From Deltaproteobacteria bacterium (GTDB taxonomy: Bacteria; Desulfobacterota; Binatia; UBA9968), in assembly GCA_016180805.1 (NCBI GenBank), contig JACPAM010000127.1, positions 1 through 34,321 of the forward strand: a stretch of DNA of 34,321 nucleotides, written 5' to 3'. Positions 1 through 8,508 of this stretch are shown here, one piece after another (positions within the stretch are counted from its first letter, which is position 1; the number at the start of each line of letters is the position of its first letter). Below the pieces are notes generated by a model. The model ran no database searches, was not told the DNA's origin, and saw nothing but the letters and a program-made list of their open reading frames with translations. The position numbers and the translations under genes were made by a program.

Positions 1-185
1 ACCAGACCCAGCGTTCCGATTCCTGCCGCCGCCAGATAAAAAGCGGCCGGGCAGCCCAGGCCTCCGGCGCCGATCACCAGGGCCCGGCCCTGGCGCAGGC
101 GGATTTGCCCTTTGCCGCCCAGATCAGGGATCATGATTTGGCGGCTATAGCGCTCGATCTGCTCTGGCGTTAGGCGAAGCGTCAT
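1..185 (-). CDS. ThiF/MoeB/HesA-family adenylyltransferase, N-terminal part only
   Basis: The minus strand from ATG at 185 runs off the window edge, giving about 61 residues. The protein starts MTLRLTPEQIERYSRQIMIP, the usual opening of ThiF/MoeB enzymes, and continues with a glycine-rich nucleotide-binding turn (VIGAGGLGCPAA, about residues 38-49). Family knowledge: these enzymes adenylate the C-terminal glycine of a ubiquitin-like sulfur carrier (MoaD or ThiS) using ATP. The zinc cysteines and catalytic region lie outside the window, so MoeB cannot be told from ThiF or a rhodanese fusion. The gene faces away from the MmgE genes. A palindromic repeat and a minus-strand terminator-like hairpin lie upstream of it. 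Confidence 0.85.
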   Translation of the reverse strand, partial: MTLRLTPEQIERYSRQIMIPDLGGKGQIRLRQGRALVIGAGGLGCPAAFYLAAAGIGTLGL

Positions 186-202
186 GCTTTTCTGATTCCC
201 TC

Positions 203-315
203 GAAAGCCTATCGGGGGCCGAGTTATCAGGCCGCGGCCGATGGGTTCGTGCCATGAGTCTTACCGCCGGTAATCGGACGTCCGCGGCCTTCCTCCTCGT
301 CCCCCTCTGGCTTTC
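203..315 (+). repeat. Palindromic repeat type B, simple copy (locus 1)
   Basis: This 113-bp imperfect palindrome begins GAAAGCC and ends GGCTTTC. Its arms contain matched blocks GGGGG/CCCCC, CGAG/CTCG and AGGCCGCGG/CCGCGGCCT around a shared core (CCGATGGG ... ATCGGACGTCCG). The inner copy at 34024-34136 has the same length and ends. It fills much of the 350-base gap between the divergent ThiF/MoeB and MmgE genes. Small reading frames across it are by-products of the repeat. Confidence 0.85.
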
Positions 316-326
316 ATCAGCGAGGG

Positions 327-363
327 CAAAAAAAAACCTCTTCCCATTGATAAGAAGAGGTTT
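327..363 (-). terminator. Rho-independent terminator-like hairpin, minus strand
   Basis: Read on the minus strand, AAACCTCTTC (363-354) pairs with GAAGAGGTTT (343-334) across a 10-nt loop and is followed by a run of T (to 328). This is a textbook intrinsic terminator shape. No minus-strand gene lies just upstream of it. It could instead act as an attenuator ahead of the ThiF/MoeB gene or stop stray antisense transcription. The rest of the gap (364-534) shows no gene. Confidence 0.6.
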
Positions 364-534
364 CCCTCACCTTATCTTTCCCCTCCTATTCGAAGAGGTG
401 GGAGTTAGCACCAGCGTTCCGTTACGCGCGATGGAACCGGTTGCTGTGGCATCAACGGGCCTGTCCCTCCGCCACTCTGGATAAGGTGTCCAGATATACG
501 GGGGAGAATTTAACTTAGTCGAACCGAAGAAGTC

Positions 535-1968
535 GTGAGTTTTGTTTATCGGACGAGATATAAGGATGTTCCCCCCGAGGTCGTTCGCATCGCCCAGGGA
601 TTCGTTTTGGACGGTTTGGGTGTCATGCTCGCTGGCTCCACCGAGAAGGGGTCGCGCATCATTCAAAATTACCTTCGGAGGCTGGGGGGAAGAGAAGAGG
701 CCACGGTTATAGGCGCAGGCTTTATGGCCCCAGCCGGCAGAGCGGCGCTCGCCAATGGTGTCGCCGGTCACGCCATGGATTACGATGATACGCAGCTTTC
801 GACCTCGAAGGAGGCGGTTTATGGCTTGCTGACCCATCCCACGGTTCCTGTCCTGGCGGCGGTCCTGGCCGTCGGCGAAGCAAGCAAGGTCTCAGGGCAG
901 GACATGCTACTGGCCTATATCCTTGGGGTGGAGGTGGAGTGCCGCATCGCCGATGCCATGAATCCCCGCCACTATCAATCGGGATTCCATTCGACGGCGA
1001 CCATCGGGGGTTTAGGGGCCGTTGCGGCCGTGGGAAAAATTTCGAGCATGAGGCCGGAGCCATTGGCCAGGGCTCTCGGGATCGCCGCTAGCATGGCCGG
1101 CGGGCTGCGGGAGAACTTTGGCACCATGACCAAGCCGCTCCACGCCGGACGCGCCGCGGAAAATGGCGTCACGGCCGCCGAGCTCGCGCAACAGGGATTT
1201 ACTTCCGCCACCAATATCCTTGAGGCCAGGCGTGGATTCTATAGCGCCATGGGGGGTGGTTATGACGAGGGAAAGATCGCTGGCCGACTCGGACGGCCTT
1301 ACTTCATGCAGGACCCGGGAATTTCGATCAAGCCCTATCCGTCGGGCTCCCTGTCGCACCCCGCGCAGGATTTGATCCTGGATTTGGTCAGACAGCACGA
1401 CCTCCGTGCGGAGGATGTCGATTCGATCGAGGTTGGCACGAACTCCAACGTTCCTAATGCGCTGATCTACCCCATGCCCAAAACCGCGCTCGAAGGAAAG
1501 TTCAGCATCCCATTTTGCATGGCCATTGGGGTGATCGAGCGCAAGGCGGGTATCGCGCAGTTCACGGACAGAAAGGTACGGGAACCCAAGGTCGTCGGGA
1601 TGATGCGGCGGGTGACGCTCGTGGTCGATCCTGAACTCGAGGCATTGGGTTACGATCAGGTGCGCTCGCGCATCCGCATCAAGCTCAAGGACGGTCGAAC
1701 CATCGAGGGCAGGGCGGACGTCGCCAGGGGCCACCCGCAAAAGCCGATGAGCTGGGCGGAAATCGGCGAGAAATTTCGCGATTGCGCCCGCCTGGCTCTT
1801 TCGCGAAAGGACACCGAAGAGGCGGTCGAGCTGGTGGCCAACCTTGAGCGCACCCGGAGCCTTCTCCCGCTCATTCGCGTCCTATCGGGCGGAAAAGCCA
1901 GGGCGGCAAAGCAAGCCGCTGCAAGGCGACCTGGGAGCAGGAAATGGAGCAGTACGCGGAAGCGGTAG
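535..1968 (+). CDS. MmgE/PrpD family protein, first of tandem pair
   Basis: A 477-residue member of the MmgE/PrpD fold, which includes 2-methylcitrate dehydratase, cis-aconitate decarboxylase and iminodisuccinate epimerase. The family signature HAMDYDDTQ is at residues 79-87, preceded by ANGVAG. The second-domain signature KPYPSGSLSHP is also present. GTG 535 is the only start after an in-frame stop at 511, and the N-terminus is a little shorter than usual. The C-terminus has a basic tail after LSGGKARAA that overlaps the next gene by 25 bases in another frame. Substrate cannot be assigned. With the second copy and the transporter downstream, an organic-acid role is plausible but inferred. 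Confidence 0.88.
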   Translation: MSFVYRTRYKDVPPEVVRIAQGFVLDGLGVMLAGSTEKGSRIIQNYLRRLGGREEATVIGAGFMAPAGRAALANGVAGHAMDYDDTQLSTSKEAVYGLLTHPTVPVLAAVLAVGEASKVSGQDMLLAYILGVEVECRIADAMNPRHYQSGFHSTATIGGLGAVAAVGKISSMRPEPLARALGIAASMAGGLRENFGTMTKPLHAGRAAENGVTAAELAQQGFTSATNILEARRGFYSAMGGGYDEGKIAGRLGRPYFMQDPGISIKPYPSGSLSHPAQDLILDLVRQHDLRAEDVDSIEVGTNSNVPNALIYPMPKTALEGKFSIPFCMAIGVIERKAGIAQFTDRKVREPKVVGMMRRVTLVVDPELEALGYDQVRSRIRIKLKDGRTIEGRADVARGHPQKPMSWAEIGEKFRDCARLALSRKDTEEAVELVANLERTRSLLPLIRVLSGGKARAAKQAAARRPGSRKWSSTRKR

Positions 1969-3317
1969 CGGCATTCCTCCAAAACCTCGAGTTTGAAGAT
2001 ATTCCACCCGGGGTCATCGAGAAAGCCAAGCTGATCGTCTTGGACACGCTGGGGAACGCGCTGGCAGCGTCCACGATGGATTTCGGGCAGATGCTCCTCA
2101 CCGTTGCGCGCGCGCTCGGCGGAGCCCCCGAAAGCCGGCTGATCGGTACGAGCGAGAGGTGTGGGGCGGCCAATGCGGTCCTGGCCAACGGGACGCTCGC
2201 TCACGGTCTCGACTACGATGACACCTTGGAAGAGGCGATTGTCCATACCGGTTGCTCGGGCGCCATTACGGCCCTGGCGGTTGGCGAACAGATGGAGGCG
2301 AGCGGTAAAGGGGTTTTGGCGGCGGCGGTAGGGGGGATCGAGGTGATGTGTAAAGTGGGCCTGGTGGCGCCGGGAAAATTTCATGCCCGCGGGTTTCACC
2401 CGACGGCCCTGTGCGCCACTTTCGGGGCGGCGGCCGCGGCCGGTAAGCTCTCCAACCTGACCTTGCCCGAGTGGCTCAACGCCTTCGGGATCTGCGGCAG
2501 CCAAAGCTCGGGGATCATCGAGTATTTGGCCGATGGCACATGGACGAAACGGTTGCACCCCGGCTGGTCGGCGCATGGTGGCGTTATCGCGGTGATGCTC
2601 GCCCGGCAAGGATTTCGCGGGCCGGGATCGGTCTTCGAAGGTCGGCACGGCCTTTATCGATCCTTTGCCGGGGAGGAGGGCTTTCGGCTCGATAAGCTCA
2701 AGGAACTTGGGATGACCTGGGAGATTCCCCGAATCGCTTTCAAGTCCTATCCCTGCGGGTCCATATCGCATCCGTACATGGATTGCGCGCTGCGATTGAG
2801 GGAGAAGCACGCCGTCCACGCCCACGACGTCGAGGAAGTGGTTTGCCGTACGGCCCAAGGCCCCGTCCATCGGTTGTGGGAGCCGCTGAGCGAAAAGCAA
2901 TCGCCCTCCACGCCATACGGCGCCAAGTTCAGTTTGCCCTATAGCGTTGCGGTCATGCTGGTGCGGGGAAAAGCTGGCCTCGATGAGTTTTCCGATAAGG
3001 TCATCCGCGACCGCGAGGTTCTTCACCTGGCACAGAAGGTCCGCTACGAGCTGGACCCGACGATAGACTATCCGCGCCATTTTTCCGGCCACGTTCGAGT
3101 CAAACTGAAAAACGGGACGGTCTTAGAAGAAAACCAGCCTCACCCCCGAGGAGGTTTAGAATCGCCGCTTGCGCGGGAAGAGTTGGCCAATAAGTTCCGC
3201 GCCAACGCCCGCATGGCGGTGCCTGGGGACAAAGTGGAAGAAATCATCGCGGCCGTACAAAGCCTGGAGCAGCTTCCGGCGATATCACAACTTACGGATC
3301 TGCTATCTCCGGATTGA
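1944..3317 (+). CDS. MmgE/PrpD family protein, second of tandem pair
   Basis: A 457-residue paralog of the preceding gene. The signature HGLDYDDTLEEA is at residues 87-98, and FKSYPCGSISHPYMD matches the second-domain motif. ATG 1944 lies inside the end of the first gene, with a GGAG/AGGA ribosome-binding site in GGGAGCAGGAA, so translation is probably coupled. The copies differ at most positions, so they are old paralogs and may act on different substrates or form a heteromer (inference). A type A palindrome follows 43 bases after the stop. Confidence 0.88.
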   Translation: MEQYAEAVAAFLQNLEFEDIPPGVIEKAKLIVLDTLGNALAASTMDFGQMLLTVARALGGAPESRLIGTSERCGAANAVLANGTLAHGLDYDDTLEEAIVHTGCSGAITALAVGEQMEASGKGVLAAAVGGIEVMCKVGLVAPGKFHARGFHPTALCATFGAAAAAGKLSNLTLPEWLNAFGICGSQSSGIIEYLADGTWTKRLHPGWSAHGGVIAVMLARQGFRGPGSVFEGRHGLYRSFAGEEGFRLDKLKELGMTWEIPRIAFKSYPCGSISHPYMDCALRLREKHAVHAHDVEEVVCRTAQGPVHRLWEPLSEKQSPSTPYGAKFSLPYSVAVMLVRGKAGLDEFSDKVIRDREVLHLAQKVRYELDPTIDYPRHFSGHVRVKLKNGTVLEENQPHPRGGLESPLAREELANKFRANARMAVPGDKVEEIIAAVQSLEQLPAISQLTDLLSPD

Positions 3318-3360
3318 TCGCACCTGTGTGATCGTTCCGACGGAAGGGTTTTTCTCTCGA

Positions 3361-3467
3361 AAGCTCCTCGGGGAACGCGCTCTCGGCTGCGGCCGATGGG
3401 TTTGTGCCATGAGTCGTACCGTTTATAATCGGACGTCCGCAACCTCGCTCGCGCTCCCCTCGGGCTT
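3361..3467 (+). repeat. Palindromic repeat type A, simple copy (locus 2)
   Basis: A 107-bp imperfect palindrome. The left arm GGGGAACGCG-CTCTC-GGCTGCGG faces the right arm CCGCAACC-TCGCT-CGCGCTCCCC, with outer AAGC/GCTT ends. The 5-base CTCTC/TCGCT internal mismatch recurs in most A copies. The core between the arms is the one found in type B. It sits between the MmgE pair and the ABC binding protein, where a terminator or mRNA-stabilising hairpin could act. No T-run follows, so it is not a classic intrinsic terminator. Confidence 0.85.
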
Positions 3468-3566
3468 CAAAGGGAAGGTGTGCCGGCGGCGACTGGGGCG
3501 TTGACGAGCGCGTGAGAACGTGCACTACTGTTAAGTTCGAAGGCGATTGACCAGGAGGGTCGGGAG

Positions 3567-4586
3567 ATGAGAAAGATTTTCGTTTCTTTGTCGGTGGCCC
3601 TGTTTGTGCCTTTGGTGAATTTAGCTTCCGCGCAAGATGCTTCGTTGATCGAGGCGGCCAAAAGAGAGGGTAAGGTCGCTTGGTACACGTCGCTCGCGCT
3701 CCCTTCCTCGACCGCGCTCGCCAAACTCTTTCAGGACAAGTACAAAGGGGTCGAGGTCGAAGTCCATCGAACCGGATCCCAGCGCGTCCTGCAACGGGTG
3801 ATGCAGGAAGTCCAGGCGGGAATCAAGAACGCGGACATCATTCACACCTCCGACGCGGGCCATTTCGTTTTGCTCAAGGACAAGGGGCTGCTCATGAAAT
3901 ACGTTCCCAGGGGAACGGCGGTGATCCCGGACGGGTTCAAGGACAAGGACGGATTTTACTACGGTATGCGCGCCACCCTGACGATCATCCCCTACAACCC
4001 AAAGATCATCTCTGAGAGCGAGGCGCCAAGGTCGTGGCGGGAACTGGTGGATCCCAAATGGAAGGGCAAGCTGGTCACCGCCCATCCGGGGTACAGCGGG
4101 ATCATCATGACGCATGTGGCGGCTCTGCTGAACCAATTTGGCTGGGATTACTTCAAGGAGCTTTCTCGAAACCGGCTCCACCTGGTCCAATCCGCAAACG
4201 ATCCTGCCGGCGTAGTGGCGTCGGGGGAGAGGCCTGTCGGGGTAAATTGCGCGGAATATTTCTGCTATAAGACGATGAAGCAGGGTAACCCGCTAAAGAT
4301 CGTTTATCCGAAAGAAGGGGTCCCTCTCGTCGTTTCGCCGACAGCGATCGCCAAGGATGCGCCCCATCCCAGCGCGGCGAAACTTTTCACTGAATTCATA
4401 TTTACCAAGGAAGCGCAGCAGATGCTCGCCGATCGCGAGGGGCTCTATACCGGGCATCCTGAGGTTACCTATCCTAAGGACAAACCGAGGCTTAAGGAAC
4501 TCAAGCTCCTCCCCGTGGATCCGCAGGAGTTGGAAGACAAAAATGCGGAAATCAAAAAGCGCTTCGTGGAGATTTTCGGAGCGTAG
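3567..4586 (+). CDS. ABC transporter substrate-binding protein, ferric/family 1 type
   Basis: A 339-residue periplasmic binding protein. Residues 1-22 form a signal peptide (hydrophobic VSLSVALFVPLV, cleavage after ASA before QDAS). The segment YNPKIISESEAPRSWRELVD and the following DPKWKGKLV are typical of the FbpA/AfuA-like extracellular solute-binding group that works with fused-permease importers. A GGAGGG-containing leader precedes ATG 3567. The permease starts 13 bases after the stop and an ATPase follows, so the importer is complete. Relatives bind Fe(III), thiamine, 2-aminoethylphosphonate or organic ligands. Iron-binding tyrosines cannot be confirmed by eye, so the ligand is open; the MmgE neighbours make an organic acid possible. 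Confidence 0.85.
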   Translation: MRKIFVSLSVALFVPLVNLASAQDASLIEAAKREGKVAWYTSLALPSSTALAKLFQDKYKGVEVEVHRTGSQRVLQRVMQEVQAGIKNADIIHTSDAGHFVLLKDKGLLMKYVPRGTAVIPDGFKDKDGFYYGMRATLTIIPYNPKIISESEAPRSWRELVDPKWKGKLVTAHPGYSGIIMTHVAALLNQFGWDYFKELSRNRLHLVQSANDPAGVVASGERPVGVNCAEYFCYKTMKQGNPLKIVYPKEGVPLVVSPTAIAKDAPHPSAAKLFTEFIFTKEAQQMLADREGLYTGHPEVTYPKDKPRLKELKLLPVDPQELEDKNAEIKKRFVEIFGA

Positions 4587-4599
4587 GATCCGAGCTTAG

Positions 4600-6333
4600 G
4601 TGCCGATGTCGCTTCCTGGGGCAGGTGTGCTGGGAAAGCTGCGCGTGGCAGGGCGCCCCGGCCTTCGGAGAATCGACGCCACGCTTCCTGTCTGGGTCGG
4701 GGCGGCCCTGTTCCTGGTCTTTCTCATGCTGCTGCCCCTGGGCTCGATTTTCGTAACGAGCCTGCGCGACGAGCATGGGATTACGCTCAGGAACTATCTC
4801 GATGTCTTCACCGAGGAAGCCTTCTTCAAGGCGATCTGGAATACGGTCGTTGTATCCTTCTGGGTCGGTGTGATCGCTCTCGGCATCGGGGCGCTCTTGG
4901 GCTGGCTCGTGACCCGCACCGATCTGCCCTGGAAGCGCGCGATTCGGGCTTTGGTCATGGCTTCCTTCGTGACCCCGCCCTTTCTTGGCGCCTTTGCCTG
5001 GACCCTGCTTGCGGGGCCGAATGCGGGGCTCCTCAATAAGCTCTATCGTTCCCTGACAGGATCGGAGGAGCACCTGCTCAATATCTTCACGATCGAGGGC
5101 CTGATTTTCGTCATGGCGCTTTATAGCTTCCCTTATGTTTTTTCCATGATCGCCAACGTCTGCGAGCTCATCTCCTCGGATCTGGAAGATGCGGCCAATA
5201 TCCTGGGTGCGGGCAAGATGCGGGTGGCGCTGAGCATCACGCTGCCGCTGGCCGCCCCGGCGCTCGTGGGAGGGTTCATCATCGCGTTTCTCCATTCTCT
5301 TTCCCTGTTCGGGGCTCCGGCGATCCTCGGTCTCCCTTCGGGGATCCATACCATTACGACGCAGATATGGGCTCTTTTCCAGTACCCGCCGCGCTTGGAT
5401 CTGGCCGCGGCGTTCTCGGTTCCTCTGCTGCTCACGACCATGTGTTTGATCGCGCTGCAGAAAAAAATCCTCGGCCGGCGCGGCTACAGCACCGTAGGGG
5501 GAAAAGGCGGGCAGAGGCGGCTCGTTCAGCTTGGCGTGCTGCGGTTTCCGGTTCTCCTCCTGGTCGTCGGCATCCTTTCTCTCTCCGTCTTTCTTCCCTA
5601 TTGGATATTGCTCAAAGCGGCACTGTCCAAGGCCTGGGCCGTGCCACTGACGTGGGATAACTTCACCCTGGGGAATTTTGGCTTCGCGTTCTTCTCTTAC
5701 GGGGACACGCAGAGGGCGATCCTGAACACTTTCAAGCTCGGGATTCTCACAGCGACGGTGGGAACGCTGATCGCGGCGCTGATCGCCTATATCACGAATC
5801 GGCAGATCTTCCGTGGGGCGCGTTTTCTCAATTTCTTCGCTCTCGCTCCTTTGGTGGTGCCGGGGATCGTTTTAGCTGTGGGGCTTTTTATCGCCTATAC
5901 CCGGCCGCCCCTGGCTCTGTACGGAACGATTTGGATCCTTTTCGTTGCCTACCTGACGAAGGAAATGCCGATCGGTTTCTCCCAGGCCGAGACGACTTTC
6001 AAGAGCATCCACCCCGAGCTTGAGGAGGCCAGCCGTATCGTCGGCGCTAACCGGTTGCGCGCGCTCAGGGATGTCACCGCGCCGCTTGCGCGCTCCGGCT
6101 TGATCGCGGCCTGGTGCTTCATTTTCGTCGGCGTCATCCGGGAGCTGAGCGCCTCGATCCTGCTCTTTACGCCCAAGTCCAAGGTCGTCTCGGTGGTCAT
6201 TTTCGATCTCAAGGAGGAGGGCCAGATCGGCGTGATCGCGGTCTTGGGCATTCTTCTGCTCGTGGTCTCTTTCCTGGTTATCTTCACCGTCCAGCGCCTC
6301 GTGGGCAGGGACGTCCTGGCTTCGAGGGAATAG
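4600..6333 (+). CDS. ABC transporter permease, fused double membrane unit (FbpB-like)
   Basis: A 577-residue integral membrane protein made of two tandem permease halves, as in ferric-type importers. Hydrophobic segments begin near residue 30 (VWVGAALFLVFLMLLPLGSI) and recur through both halves, about twelve in all. Each half carries an EAA loop for docking the ATPase: EDAANILGAGKMR near 196-208 and EEASRIVGANRLRALRDV near 474-491. The start may be GTG 4600 or ATG 4606; the latter has TTAGG five bases upstream. A nested palindromic repeat separates this gene from its ATPase, although the three genes clearly form one transporter. Confidence 0.88.
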   Translation: MPMSLPGAGVLGKLRVAGRPGLRRIDATLPVWVGAALFLVFLMLLPLGSIFVTSLRDEHGITLRNYLDVFTEEAFFKAIWNTVVVSFWVGVIALGIGALLGWLVTRTDLPWKRAIRALVMASFVTPPFLGAFAWTLLAGPNAGLLNKLYRSLTGSEEHLLNIFTIEGLIFVMALYSFPYVFSMIANVCELISSDLEDAANILGAGKMRVALSITLPLAAPALVGGFIIAFLHSLSLFGAPAILGLPSGIHTITTQIWALFQYPPRLDLAAAFSVPLLLTTMCLIALQKKILGRRGYSTVGGKGGQRRLVQLGVLRFPVLLLVVGILSLSVFLPYWILLKAALSKAWAVPLTWDNFTLGNFGFAFFSYGDTQRAILNTFKLGILTATVGTLIAALIAYITNRQIFRGARFLNFFALAPLVVPGIVLAVGLFIAYTRPPLALYGTIWILFVAYLTKEMPIGFSQAETTFKSIHPELEEASRIVGANRLRALRDVTAPLARSGLIAAWCFIFVGVIRELSASILLFTPKSKVVSVVIFDLKEEGQIGVIAVLGILLLVVSFLVIFTVQRLVGRDVLASRE

Positions 6334-6357
6334 TTCATGCACTTCGCCGCCGCTGAT

Positions 6358-6557
6358 GAAAGCCAGAGGGGGACGAGGAGGAAGGCCGCGGACGTCCTTT
6401 GCCTGCGACCGAGGCGAGCGCGAGCGAGGCTGCGGACGTCCGATGACAGACGGTACAGATCATGGCACAGGCCCATCGGCCGCAGCCGAGAGCGCGCTTG
6501 CCGAGGGAGCTTAGTCCATCGGCCGCGGCCTGATAACTCGGCCCCCGATGGGCTTTC
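6358..6557. repeat. Nested palindrome: type A inside type B (locus 3)
   Basis: The outer arms GAAAGCC (6358-6364) and GGCTTTC (6551-6557) belong to a type B copy in minus orientation. Its loop has been replaced by a full type A copy at 6407-6512, also in minus orientation. Partial B core remains on both sides (GGACGTCC on the left, CCATCGG on the right), as expected if A inserted into B and displaced its centre. The 200-bp structure fills the gap between permease and ATPase and ends one base before the GGAGG of the ATPase gene. Confidence 0.85.
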
Positions 6558-6570
6558 GGAGGCATAGCGC

Positions 6571-7656
6571 TTGGCTACAGTCCAGCTCAACGGATTGACG
6601 AAGAGCTTCGCCGAGACGGCCGCGGTGAACGATCTCACGCTCGAAATCGCGGATGGGGAGTTCGTTTCGCTCTTGGGGCCGTCGGGCTGCGGCAAGACGA
6701 CCACGCTCAGGCTCGTCGCCGGCTTTCTCAAACCCGACGCCGGACAGATCAGGGTCAACAGTGAGGTGGTTTCCTCCCCTTCGATTCTAGTCCCGCCCGA
6801 GCGGCGCAGCATGTCGATGATCTTTCAGAGTTACGCGGTCTGGCCGCACATGACGGTGTATCAAAACGTCGCCTATGGGCTTAAGTTCCGGAGCGTGACC
6901 ACGGCGGAGTCCGACCGGCGCGTCCGGGAGATTCTCGCCGTGGTGAAGCTCGCCCATCTGGCCGGGCGCTATCCCGCCGAGCTCTCCGGAGGACAGCAGC
7001 AGCGCGTGGCCCTGGCCCGCGCGCTGGTGGTAAAGCCCGAGATCCTCTTGATGGACGAGCCTCTGAGCAATTTAGATGCCAACTTGAGGGAAGAGATGCG
7101 CTTCGAGATCCGGCGTCTCCACGATGAGTTTAAGATCACCTCCGTTTATGTGACCCACGATCAATCCGAGGCCATGGTCGTTGCCGACCGCATCTGCGTC
7201 ATGAATCAGGGTCGAGTGGAGCAAGTGGGCCGTCCGGAGGAGATCTACGAGAGTCCCAAGACCCGGTTCGTTTCCGAGTTCATCGGGAAGACGAATCTCC
7301 TGTCCGGTTCGCTCGAAGAGGGAAATCGAATCAGAATCGGGGACGGGCTCTTCCTACGCGTGGCAAACGAGGGAGGCTCGAGACGGGGCGAGAAGGTTTG
7401 GGTTTGTATCCGACCCCACGATCTGGAATTGAGCCGTGCGGCAGACCACAAGCAAAGCCATGTACAAGAAGGTTTCAACTCCTTTTCCGGGACGGTGACC
7501 CGCAGGATCTATTTCGGCGACGCCGTTGATTATCTCGTTCAGCTTGCCGGAACCGATCTCGTTTTGCGCGTTATCGCCCCGCCCGGGCGGCGGTTCGGCA
7601 TGGGAGAGAAGGTGTTTGTCCTGGTTCATCCCGAGCGGTGCGTAATCGTCGGATGA
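6571..7656 (+). CDS. ABC transporter ATPase (FbpC/PotA-like)
   Basis: A 361-residue importer ATPase. Walker A GPSGCGKT is at 36-43, the Q-loop glutamine near 86, signature LSGGQQQ at 138-144, Walker B ILLMDEP at 158-164, D-loop SNLD at 166-169 and the switch histidine near 196. A C-terminal TOBE-like domain begins around residue 240, as in ferric, polyamine and spermidine importers. The start is TTG 6571, with GGAGG at 6558-6562. The stop overlaps the next gene as ATGA. It should energise the permease at 4600-6333, despite the intervening repeat. Confidence 0.92.
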   Translation: MATVQLNGLTKSFAETAAVNDLTLEIADGEFVSLLGPSGCGKTTTLRLVAGFLKPDAGQIRVNSEVVSSPSILVPPERRSMSMIFQSYAVWPHMTVYQNVAYGLKFRSVTTAESDRRVREILAVVKLAHLAGRYPAELSGGQQQRVALARALVVKPEILLMDEPLSNLDANLREEMRFEIRRLHDEFKITSVYVTHDQSEAMVVADRICVMNQGRVEQVGRPEEIYESPKTRFVSEFIGKTNLLSGSLEEGNRIRIGDGLFLRVANEGGSRRGEKVWVCIRPHDLELSRAADHKQSHVQEGFNSFSGTVTRRIYFGDAVDYLVQLAGTDLVLRVIAPPGRRFGMGEKVFVLVHPERCVIVG

Positions 7657-8318
7657 CGGGAGAGCATTCCTTTACCATTCGGTGGCGCTGGCTTGTCGTC
7701 CTTGCCGGGATCGTCCTCCTTGCTTGCGCCCGGGCAGGAGATTTCAGCGATGTCAAAAATCTTCGCTCGGCCGGCGCAAACATCATCTGCTTTGGCGACA
7801 GTCTCACGGAAGGTGTCGGCGCCGGGAGCGGTGAAGATTACCCGTCGGTTCTGTCCCGGCTCATCCCTTACCCCGTGATCAACGCGGGCAGGCCCGGGGA
7901 TACCGTCGGCGACGGCCTCGGCCGTTTGGACGCGGCCGTGCTCCGCGGCAATCCCCGCTTGGTGATCATTCTATTCGGCGGCAATGATTTTCTACGGCAA
8001 GTTCCGCTGGCGGAAACGAAAAAGAATCTCGACGAGATGATTCGCCGCATCCACGAGGCTGGAGCGATGGTGGCCGTGGTGGCGATGCGGCTGGGCCTTT
8101 TTACCGACGAGTACGGGCCGCTTTACCGCGAGATTGCGCGCGAGCACGGAGCCTTCCTGATCTCGGGAGCGCTCCAGGGGATTCTCTCAGACGCAAAGCT
8201 AAAAAGCGACGCGATTCACCCCAACGGGGCCGGCTATCGCTTGCTGGCGGAGCGAGTCGCCGCCGCGATCAAGCCCTTGCTTGAGGAAGCCGATCGGAAA
8301 AGGGGGCCTCTCCCGTAA
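7653..8318 (+). CDS. SGNH/GDSL hydrolase, probable lipoprotein (TesA-like)
   Basis: A 221-residue arylesterase/lysophospholipase L1-like enzyme. Block I is FGDSLTEG with the nucleophilic serine, block III GGNDF carries oxyanion-hole Asn, and block V DAIHPNG carries the catalytic Asp and His. The N-terminus is a hydrophobic leader ending LLAC, a good lipobox, so the mature protein may be a lipoprotein. A longer frame starts at GTG 7638, but ATG 7653 forms the ATGA overlap with the ATPase stop and is preferred. Fusion to an importer operon is unusual. It could release a transported ligand from an ester at the cell surface (inference). Confidence 0.88.
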   Translation: MTGEHSFTIRWRWLVVLAGIVLLACARAGDFSDVKNLRSAGANIICFGDSLTEGVGAGSGEDYPSVLSRLIPYPVINAGRPGDTVGDGLGRLDAAVLRGNPRLVIILFGGNDFLRQVPLAETKKNLDEMIRRIHEAGAMVAVVAMRLGLFTDEYGPLYREIAREHGAFLISGALQGILSDAKLKSDAIHPNGAGYRLLAERVAAAIKPLLEEADRKRGPLP

Positions 8319-8325
8319 GACTTGA

Positions 8326-8508
8326 GTGGGGACGAGGGGAAAGGCCGCGGCCGATGGACCAAGCTCCCCCGGGGAGCGCGCTCTCCGCTGCGGCCGATGG
8401 GCCTGTGCCATGAGTCGTACCGTTCGTAATCGGACGTCCGCAGCCTCGCTCGCGCTCCCCGCGGTCGCAGGCACAGACGGCCGCGGCCTGATGGCTCGGC
8501 CCCCGAGG
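8326..8508. repeat. Nested palindrome: type A inside B-like arms (locus 4)
   Basis: Outer B-like arms (GGGGACGAGGGGAAAGGCC on the left, GGCCTGATGGCTCGGCCCCC on the right) enclose a complete plus-oriented type A copy at 8361-8466. The inner A arms are among the cleanest here: GGGGAGCGCG-CTCTC-CGCTGCGG against CCGCAGCC-TCGCT-CGCGCTCCCC. The outer right arm is in the same orientation as the right arm of locus 3, but A is reversed relative to locus 3, so the inner element has been acquired or flipped independently. Confidence 0.8.

Noticed and set aside
254-484. Small plus-strand frame over palindrome locus 1
   Set aside because: Its peptide (NRTSAAF...) recurs wherever the repeat occurs, so it is repeat-derived.
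1656-3092. 478-residue minus-strand frame opposite the MmgE pair
   Set aside because: It has no domain match and is typical of antisense frames in GC-rich coding DNA.
3361-3467. Type A palindrome as an intrinsic terminator
   Set aside because: There is no T-run after the hairpin on either strand, although it may still affect RNA.
6337-6567. 76-residue plus-strand frame between permease and ATPase
   Set aside because: It lies wholly in the nested repeat and has an arginine-rich, repeat-derived composition.
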